Shown: positions 1 through 4,835 of the stretch, in pieces | How positions within the stretch are numbered: position 1 is the first letter of the stretch | Layout of the letters: every line of letters begins with the position of its first letter | Origin: Pseudomonadota bacterium | GTDB taxonomy: Bacteria > Desulfobacterota > Anaeroferrophillalia > Anaeroferrophillales > Tharpellaceae | Length of the DNA: 8,350 nt | Direction: 5' to 3' | NCBI GenBank assembly: GCA_015486505.1 | Contig: WFRP01000003.1 | Location: forward strand, 1 to 8,350 | The notes under the pieces: generated by a model | Told to the model about the DNA's origin: nothing | The model's database searches: none | What the model saw: the letters and a program-made list of their open reading frames with translations, nothing else | Made by a program: the position numbers and the translations under genes

Positions 1-2469
1 AGCCGGGTTGATCTTGAGATTTCGGAAAGTGAACTTGCGGCTTTGGGCAAAGGCGGCATTATCGATCATTATGATGCCGACGGCAACCCGGTGCGCCGGG
101 GGCCGCTGGCATTGGATCTTGAATCGTTGCAAACCATTGCCGATTATTTCAAGTCGGTCGAAAAACGCCTGCCGACCGATCTCGAACTGGAGGCTCTGGC
201 TCAGACCTGGTCCGAACACTGTAAACACACAATTTTTGCCGCCGCCCTTGATGATCTTGAAGCCGGTTTGTATAAGACCTATATCAAAGGCGCGACCCAA
301 CAAATCCGGGCCCGCCGCGGCGCCGACGATATCTGTGTTTCGGTCTTTGTCGACAACTCCGGCGCCATAATCTTTGATGATAACTACCTGATTACCGACA
401 AGGTTGAAACCCACAACTCCCCTTCGGCGCTGGACCCTTTCGGCGGCGCGATTACCGGCATTGTCGGGGTTAACCGGGACACCATCGGTTGCGGTCTCGG
501 AGCGAAGCCGATCATCAATCGTTACGGTTTCTGTGTTGCCGATCCCGCTGACAATGAGCCTTTATATCGTTCTAGAAACCGGACCAATCAGGCCTTGCGG
601 CCGCGACGTATTTTGGATGGGATTGTTGATGGCGTCCGGGTCGGCGGTAACTGTTCCGGGATTCCGACAACCCAGGGTTTTTTAACCTTTCATCCCGGCT
701 ACAAAGGCAAGCCGCTGGTTTTTGTCGGCACGGTCGGGCTGCTGCCGCGGGTCACGGAAGCGGGCCGCCCGGGCCATGAAAAAGCGGCGCTTCCCGGTGA
801 TCTTGTCGTGGTGCTTGGCGGCCGGGTCGGCCTTGACGGTATTCACGGGGCGACGTTTTCTTCAGAAGCCTTAAGCGGCGGCAGCCCGGCCACGGCGGTG
901 CAGATCGGTGATCCGATAACCCAGAAGAAATTCTCCGACGCGATTGTCAAGGAGGCGCGGCAGCGCAATCTTTACAGCAGTATTACCGATAACGGGGCTG
1001 GCGGAATCTCCTGTTCCGTCGCCGAAATGGCGCGTGAATGCGGCGGCTGCCGGGTGGAACTTGAGAAAGTCCCGGTCAAATATCCGGGCATGGCCCCCTG
1101 GGAGATCTGGATCAGCGAATCTCAGGAGCGTATGACCCTGGCGGTGCCACCGGAAAAATGGCCGGAGCTTGAAGCTCTGCTGCAGAGCCGCGGGGTTGAA
1201 GCTACGGTGATTGGTGAATTCACCAATTCCGGCCGTTGTCAGGTTAGCTACCAGGGGGAATCGGTGATGGATATCGAACTTGATTTCCTCCACGATGGCC
1301 TGCCCGCGAAAACGCTTAAAAGCAAGGTTGGTCCCGAGATTGAAAATGACGTGATTCTGCCGGAGCTTAAAGATCTTAAGCTCAAAGATCTTTTTATGGG
1401 AATGTTCAAGCGGCTTAATCTGGCTTCGCACGCTTACGTTGCGCAGCAGTATGATTTTGAGGTGCAGGGCGGCACAATTTTGAAGCCTCTGGTCGGCAGC
1501 GGGCAGATTGACGGTTTTACGAGCGTGGTGCAGCCGCTGCCGGAGTCTGAAAAAGGGGTGGCGCTCTCCGAAAGCCTCTACCCGGCCTTGAGCGAGATTA
1601 ATACTTACGCGGCGGCGGCGGCAGCCATTGATACGGCCGTGCGTAATCTTCTGGCGGTGGGCACTCCTTTAGCCCATATTGCCCTGCTCGATAATTTCTG
1701 CTGGTGTTCATCCGATGATCCGGAACGGCTCTGGCAGTTGAAAGAGTGTGTCCGTTCCTGTTATGAGACCGCCGTCGTTTACGCGACCCCGTTTATTTCG
1801 GGAAAGGACAGTATGTATAATGATTTCCACGGTTTTGATGCCGATGATAATCCGGTCGCCATCTCCGTACCGCCGACAATTCTGATCTCGGCCATCGGCG
1901 TAGTCCCGGAAGTTAAGCGGGTGCGCTCCTTTGCCTTTGTCAAACCCGGAGACTTTATCTATCTTCTGGGCGCGGAAACCCCGGCCGCTTATGAACTTGG
2001 CGGCAGCGAATACCTGGCTTTTTTACGGGAAGAGAAACTGGTTTCGGAGAACACCTGGGGCCGGGCGCCGCGATTTTCACCGCAAAAACTGCTGCCGTTT
2101 TATGCCGAAATTGAGAATTGGCTGGCCGCCTGCCGCCTGCGCTCGGCTTATCCCCCGGCCCAGGGCGGTCTGGCCCTGGCCGCCGGTAAAGGGGCGCTGG
2201 CTGAAGGTTTGGGGTTCGATCTGGAAATCCCGCAAGCTGAACGGGCCGATCTCTTCCTTTTTAATGAACAGCCCGGCCGTTTTCTGGTCAGCGTTGCGCC
2301 CGAAAACGGGCCCGCTCTGGAAAAAGATTTTGCCGCGTGCATTTGCCTGAAACTGGGCCGGGTTCGGGATGATAAGCAGATAGAGATCCGGCAGAATGAT
2401 GCTCTGATAGTACAAACTACAACCCCGGAGTTGCTGACGGCTTATCGTTCAACCTTCGCCGGTTTTTAG
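1..2469 (+). CDS. purL: Phosphoribosylformylglycinamidine (FGAM) synthase, large subunit PurL, 5'-truncated by the window edge
   Basis: This is the synthetase subunit of FGAM synthase, which converts FGAR, ATP and glutamine-derived ammonia to FGAM in cytoplasmic de novo purine synthesis. The frame is open from base 1 and ends at TAG 2467-2469, giving 822 residues with no start in view. An in-frame TTG at 43 is only an internal Leu. Visible motifs, in order, are SEHCKHT (211-231), VETHNSPSALDPFGG (from 403), RVGGNCSGIPTTQG (around 634-675), DNGAGGISCSVAEM (from 988), WISESQERM (around 1108-1134) and SGKDSM (1798-1815). These are the ATP- and FGAR-binding signatures of the two AIR-synthase-like halves. 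No glutaminase domain follows; that activity is supplied by purQ downstream. The length suits the roughly 1000-residue PurSL-like form rather than the short (about 740 aa) PurL, so about 170 N-terminal residues probably lie upstream. That subtype call is inference; the PurL identity is secure. Confidence 0.97.
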   Translation, partial: SRVDLEISESELAALGKGGIIDHYDADGNPVRRGPLALDLESLQTIADYFKSVEKRLPTDLELEALAQTWSEHCKHTIFAAALDDLEAGLYKTYIKGATQQIRARRGADDICVSVFVDNSGAIIFDDNYLITDKVETHNSPSALDPFGGAITGIVGVNRDTIGCGLGAKPIINRYGFCVADPADNEPLYRSRNRTNQALRPRRILDGIVDGVRVGGNCSGIPTTQGFLTFHPGYKGKPLVFVGTVGLLPRVTEAGRPGHEKAALPGDLVVVLGGRVGLDGIHGATFSSEALSGGSPATAVQIGDPITQKKFSDAIVKEARQRNLYSSITDNGAGGISCSVAEMARECGGCRVELEKVPVKYPGMAPWEIWISESQERMTLAVPPEKWPELEALLQSRGVEATVIGEFTNSGRCQVSYQGESVMDIELDFLHDGLPAKTLKSKVGPEIENDVILPELKDLKLKDLFMGMFKRLNLASHAYVAQQYDFEVQGGTILKPLVGSGQIDGFTSVVQPLPESEKGVALSESLYPALSEINTYAAAAAAIDTAVRNLLAVGTPLAHIALLDNFCWCSSDDPERLWQLKECVRSCYETAVVYATPFISGKDSMYNDFHGFDADDNPVAISVPPTILISAIGVVPEVKRVRSFAFVKPGDFIYLLGAETPAAYELGGSEYLAFLREEKLVSENTWGRAPRFSPQKLLPFYAEIENWLAACRLRSAYPPAQGGLALAAGKGALAEGLGFDLEIPQAERADLFLFNEQPGRFLVSVAPENGPALEKDFAACICLKLGRVRDDKQIEIRQNDALIVQTTTPELLTAYRSTFAGF

Positions 2470-2563
2470 TACCTTACAGGTTATTTTCTTGTTTTTTTCA
2501 ACAATCTTTTCCAACTGTAAAAAAACAAGAAAATGTTCTGATAAGAGTACTTATTTGCGGGCC
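2466..2563. repeat. 98-bp palindromic repeat element, copy 1
   Basis: By reading, this block is identical, base for base, to 2601-2698 (offset 135). Its centre is a perfect 16-bp inverted repeat, attttcttgttttttt (2483-2498) against aaaaaaacaagaaaat (2519-2534), around a 20-nt loop. The pairing continues outward with small bulges: CAG 2477-2479 with CTG 2538-2540, CTTA 2473-2476 with TAAG 2542-2545, and AGTAC 2468-2472 with GTACT 2547-2551. The whole 84-bp span 2468-2551 is therefore one long imperfect hairpin with matching AGTAC/GTACT ends. The left edge contains the purL stop codon. It resembles a small non-autonomous (MITE-like) intergenic element. It is not a standard terminator, because the stem is AT-rich and no U-tract follows it. 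I do not recognise the family. Confidence 0.9.
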
Positions 2564-2600
2564 GCAAAGGCCCAATTGGGTTGCGGGATCTGTTCCCGCA
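2559..2600. repeat. GC-rich tail of repeat unit 1, with two hairpins
   Basis: Two short perfect stems lie here: GGGCC 2559-2563 with GGCCC 2569-2573 (5-nt loop), and TGCGGGA 2582-2588 with TCCCGCA 2594-2600 (5-nt loop). The palindrome CCCAATTGGG sits between them at 2571-2580. Neither stem is followed by a T-run, so intrinsic termination is not supported. Related stems follow copy 2. Confidence 0.6.
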
Positions 2601-2698
2601 TTAGTACCTTACAGGTTATTTTCTTGTTTTTTTCAACAATCTTTTCCAACTGTAAAAAAACAAGAAAATGTTCTGATAAGAGTACTTATTTGCGGGCC
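2601..2698. repeat. 98-bp palindromic repeat element, copy 2
   Basis: This is the second, apparently perfect copy of the element at 2466-2563. The central 16-bp arms fall at 2618-2633 and 2654-2669, and the AGTAC/GTACT ends at 2603-2607 and 2682-2686. Identity starts at TTAGTACC and ends after TGCGGGCC; beyond that point the two copies diverge. Complete identity in the core next to diverged tails suggests either a recent duplication or conversion of the core, or selection on the hairpin. Confidence 0.9.
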
Positions 2699-2761
2699 AG
2701 CGGATTGCCCCTGGGGTACGGGCCAGAAAGGCTCCGTTTGGGTTGCGGGTTTGTTCCCGCA
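2699..2761. repeat. GC-rich tail of repeat unit 2, diverged and longer
   Basis: This is the counterpart of 2564-2600, with about 26 extra bases (around 2699-2724) that end in a second GGGCC. The two stem positions of unit 1 are kept in altered form: GGGCC 2720-2724 faces GGCTC 2730-2734 (one G-U pair), and TGCGGG 2744-2749 pairs with CCCGCA 2756-2761 around a changed loop. No T-run follows. The function is unknown. Confidence 0.5.
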
Positions 2762-2788
2762 TCAGGGTTTAGCCGGGCCAAATACCCA

Positions 2789-2834
2789 TAAGTCAAGCCT
2801 GACCCCGGTGGTAAGTCAAGCCTGATCCCGGTGG
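2789..2834. repeat. Two adjacent 23-bp direct repeats upstream of purQ
   Basis: Bases 2789-2811 and 2812-2834 are the same 23-mer, beginning TAAGTCAAGCCTGA and ending CCCGGTGG, with one C/T difference (2803 versus 2826). They lie end to end and stop 8 nt before the purQ ribosome binding site. They could be operator-like sites or copies of a dispersed repeat. I have a loose recollection of GTCAAGCCTGACCCC-type repeats in deltaproteobacterial genomes, but cannot check it here. Confidence 0.85.
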
Positions 2835-2842
2835 CGGGTTTT

Positions 2843-2848
2843 GAGGAG
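2843..2848 (+). promoter_or_regulatory. Ribosome binding site of purQ
   Basis: GAGGAG lies 10 nt before the ATG at 2859. It supports that start and follows directly after the 23-bp tandem repeat. Confidence 0.75.
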
Positions 2849-2858
2849 AATTTTATAG

Positions 2859-3662
2859 ATGGCACAACCTGAAGTTTTATTGTTGACCGGTTACGGGATT
2901 AATTGTGAAGAGGAGACCGCTTACGCCTTTCAGGCCTGCGGGGCCAAAGCTGAGATTATTCATGTCAACGATCTGATTGCCGCGCCGCACAAGCTGAAAG
3001 AGGCGCAGATATTTGTCGTTCCGGGTGGCTTTTCCTATGGTGATGATACCGGTTCCGGGAATGCCCTGGCGAATAAGATGCGTCATACTCTGTGGCCGGA
3101 ATTGATGGAGTTTGTTGCCGCCGATCATCTGGTTTTAGGGATTTGCAATGGTTTTCAGGTTCTGGTAAATCTCGGCCTGCTGCCGGGGGCTACCGCTAAC
3201 TCCTTCGGCCAGCGCCGGGTGGCTTTGATTGCCAACTGCAGTGCCCGTTATGAGTGCCGCTGGGTCAATCTGGCGGCGGCGGATTCCGATGCCGTTTTTC
3301 TGCGTAATGTCGATACGCTTTATCTGCCGGTCGCCCACGGTGAAGGCCGGTTTTTCGCGCCGCCGGAAACCCTGGCCGAACTTAAAGAGCGCCGCCAGGT
3401 TGCCTTACGTTATGTTAATCGTGAAAATCAACCGGCTGCCGGCGCCTTCCCCGCGAATCCGAATGGCTCCCTTGATGATATCGCCGGCTTAACGGCGGCC
3501 GAGGGGCGTATTTTCGGGCTGATGCCGCACCCGGAAAGGGCATTTCGTTTGCATCACCTGCCCTCCTGGCCTGAGGATTCAGCCCTTAATCCCGAACTTG
3601 ACGGGCAAAAAGCCGGTCCCGGACAAATTATTTTTGCAAATGCGGTTGACTATTTTTCCTGA
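2859..3662 (+). CDS. purQ: FGAM synthase glutaminase subunit PurQ
   Basis: This class I glutamine amidotransferase releases ammonia from glutamine and passes it to PurL for FGAM formation. It is 267 residues, longer than the roughly 225-aa Bacillus-type PurQ but in line with the PurQ that accompanies the long PurL form (family knowledge). Visible features are an N-terminal strand LLLTGYGINCEEE, PGGFSYGDD (residues 55-63), the nucleophile Cys96 in GICNGFQ, a VAHGEGRF segment near residue 160, and the His224/Glu226 dyad in LMPHPER. The full catalytic triad is present. The start is ATG 2859 with GAGGAG 10 nt upstream. It follows purL in the same direction but is separated from it by 389 nt of repeats, which is unusual for two subunits of one enzyme. 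Its 3' end overlaps the probable -35 element of the next gene. Confidence 0.97.
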   Translation: MAQPEVLLLTGYGINCEEETAYAFQACGAKAEIIHVNDLIAAPHKLKEAQIFVVPGGFSYGDDTGSGNALANKMRHTLWPELMEFVAADHLVLGICNGFQVLVNLGLLPGATANSFGQRRVALIANCSARYECRWVNLAAADSDAVFLRNVDTLYLPVAHGEGRFFAPPETLAELKERRQVALRYVNRENQPAAGAFPANPNGSLDDIAGLTAAEGRIFGLMPHPERAFRLHHLPSWPEDSALNPELDGQKAGPGQIIFANAVDYFS

Positions 3663-3675
3663 AATCCTGTATGGT
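3646..3675 (+). promoter_or_regulatory. Probable sigma70-type promoter for the TAXI binding-protein gene
   Basis: TTGACT at 3646-3651 and TATGGT at 3670-3675 are separated by 18 nt, a good -35 and a moderate -10. The -35 lies inside the last codons of purQ. Transcription would start about 70 nt before the ATG at 3752, leaving a leader with a 5-bp hairpin (CGAAC 3681-3685 with GTTCG 3691-3695). The call is by eye only. Confidence 0.5.
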
Positions 3676-3738
3676 GTTATCGAACTTTTGGTTCGTAAGT
3701 AAGTGGGTGTCGGTTTTTCAACCAAAAAACATTTTTAG

Positions 3739-3744
3739 AAGGAG
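3739..3744 (+). promoter_or_regulatory. Ribosome binding site that fixes the TAXI protein start
   Basis: AAGGAG lies 7 nt before ATG 3752. It selects that start over the in-frame ATG at 3671, which would add 27 residues ahead of the signal peptide and falls on the likely -10 element. Confidence 0.8.
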
Positions 3745-3751
3745 AAAGAAG

Positions 3752-4720
3752 ATGAAGAAAGCATTGATGTTGGTCCTCTGTTTTGGCTTGGCTCTGTTGT
3801 TGGCGCCGAGTGCGGCAACGGCGCGGATTCAGTTTGTTACCATCGGCACCGGCGGCGTTACCGGGGTCTACTACCCGACCGGCGGCGCGATCAGCCGGAT
3901 GGTTAACAAAAAATCCAAGATCTACAATCTGAAAGTGACAGTTGAATCAACCGCCGGCTCGGTTTTCAATATCAACGCTGTTCTTAATGGTGATCTGGAA
4001 TTCGGGATCGCCCAGTCCGACCGGCAGTATCAGGCGGTTAACGGTATGAAAGAGTGGAAAGGTAAACCGCAGAAAAAACTGCGGGCGGTTTTCAGTATTT
4101 ACCCCGAATCAGTGACCCTGATCGCCAGTGACGAGAGCGGCATTTATTCACTGGCCGAGATGAAAGGCAAAAGAATCGCCATTGGTAATCCCGGTTCCGG
4201 TCAGCTCGGGAACTCACGCGATGCTTTGGCCCTTGTCGGCCTTAATGAAAAGAAAGATATTCAGGCTGAATATATTAAAGCGGTTGAAGCCGCCAGCGCC
4301 TTGCAGGATGAGCGCATTGACGCTTTCTTCTATACCGTCGGCCACCCGAACGGTTCCATAAAGGAAGCCACCGCCGGCCGCATCAAGGTTCATATTGTGC
4401 CGATTCCTGACGTGCAGACCTTAATCGCCAAGTACCCTTACTATGCCAAATCTTTCATTCCGATGAAGTTTTATCCCAACGCGACCAATAAGCAGGCTGA
4501 GGTTCCGACTTTCGGCGTAAAAGCTACCCTGATTACCTCGTCCGATATCTCTGATGAGATTGTTTACGCGATTACCAAGGAAGTTTTTGATAATCTCGAA
4601 GCCTTCAAAAAAATCCACCCGGCCTATTCGGTTCTGACCAAAAAGAATATGCTCGAAGGGCTTTCCGCTCCCCTGCATCCGGGCGCGGTTAAATATTACA
4701 AAGAAGCCGGTTTGATGTAA
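3752..4720 (+). CDS. TRAP transporter solute-binding protein, TAXI family
   Basis: This is the periplasmic receptor of a TRAP-TAXI importer. It captures a substrate and delivers it to the membrane permease encoded next. The chosen start gives 322 residues. Residues 1-24 form a Sec signal peptide: MKK, then a hydrophobic core, then a likely cut after SAATA. The mature protein opens with the TAXI signature FVTIGTGGVTGVYYPTGG (28-45), followed by ESTAGSVFNINAVLNGDLEFG (65-85), in which the family senses anionic ligands. KGKRIAIGNPGSGQ (138-151) and the C-terminal LHPGAVKYYKEAGL (308-321) are also typical. Cys10 is inside the signal core and is not a lipobox. The ligand cannot be read from sequence; TAXI systems are linked to dicarboxylates, glutamate-like acids and other organic anions. 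A hairpin at 4769-4800 separates it from the permease, consistent with higher expression of the receptor. Confidence 0.93.
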   Translation: MKKALMLVLCFGLALLLAPSAATARIQFVTIGTGGVTGVYYPTGGAISRMVNKKSKIYNLKVTVESTAGSVFNINAVLNGDLEFGIAQSDRQYQAVNGMKEWKGKPQKKLRAVFSIYPESVTLIASDESGIYSLAEMKGKRIAIGNPGSGQLGNSRDALALVGLNEKKDIQAEYIKAVEAASALQDERIDAFFYTVGHPNGSIKEATAGRIKVHIVPIPDVQTLIAKYPYYAKSFIPMKFYPNATNKQAEVPTFGVKATLITSSDISDEIVYAITKEVFDNLEAFKKIHPAYSVLTKKNMLEGLSAPLHPGAVKYYKEAGLM

Positions 4721-4723
4721 TTC

Positions 4724-4739
4724 AATACCTGTTGGTATT
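4724..4739. other. Small hairpin after the TAXI stop codon
   Basis: AATACC 4724-4729 pairs with GGTATT 4734-4739 around a TGTT loop, 3 nt after the stop codon. It has no GC core and no U-run, so it is more likely an mRNA 3'-end structure than a terminator. Confidence 0.4.
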
Positions 4740-4768
4740 AATGCTTTAAGATTGCTCGTTAAAAATGG

Positions 4769-4800
4769 CCGGCAGAAAAGTTCTTAAACTTTTCTGCCGG
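4769..4800 (+). terminator. Strong hairpin (attenuator or terminator-like) between the TAXI receptor and permease genes
   Basis: CCGGCAGAAAAGTT (4769-4782) pairs perfectly with AACTTTTCTGCCGG (4787-4800) around a CTTA tetraloop, giving a 14-bp stem. Only a weak T-rich stretch (TTGTCATTT) follows, so termination would be partial. Placed between a binding-protein gene and its permease, it would raise the receptor-to-permease ratio, either by partial termination or by protecting the upstream mRNA end. That role is inference from position. Confidence 0.7.
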
Positions 4801-4835
4801 TTGTCATTTAAACCACTTGCCGGAGATCGTTGAAA

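Noticed and set aside
871..1431. 186-codon open frame on the - strand inside purL
   Set aside because: It is antisense to strongly conserved PurL motifs, with no recognisable domain, so it is a by-product of codon bias.
1609..1629. GCG-rich run encoding consecutive alanines in PurL, a possible unstable microsatellite
   Set aside because: An alanine-rich helix at this position, before IDTAVRN, is normal for the family, and the frame is intact.
2582..2600. TGCGGGA/TCCCGCA hairpin as an intrinsic terminator for purL
   Set aside because: No T-run follows the stem, and the same stem recurs at 2744-2761, again without one. It is better treated as part of the repeat unit.
2466..2698. Two identical repeats separated by 37 bp, as in a minimal CRISPR array
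   Set aside because: The repeat is 98 bp, far beyond CRISPR size. There are only two copies, it is a long palindrome, and no cas genes are present.
2489..2791. A 100-codon + frame from a TTG, containing the same 25-residue stretch twice
   Set aside because: It lies wholly in the repeat region. The peptide repeats only because 135 bp is exactly 45 codons. There is no ribosome binding site, the composition is unlike a protein, and the start falls within the AT hairpin arm.
3713..3730. GTTTTT/AAAAAC pairing just before the TAXI ribosome binding site
   Set aside because: It is only 6 bp, mostly A-T, and too weak to claim as a regulatory structure.
3671..3751. Upstream in-frame ATG for the TAXI protein, adding 27 residues
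   Set aside because: It would bury the signal peptide, has no ribosome binding site, and overlaps the probable -10 element. ATG 3752 has AAGGAG 7 nt upstream.
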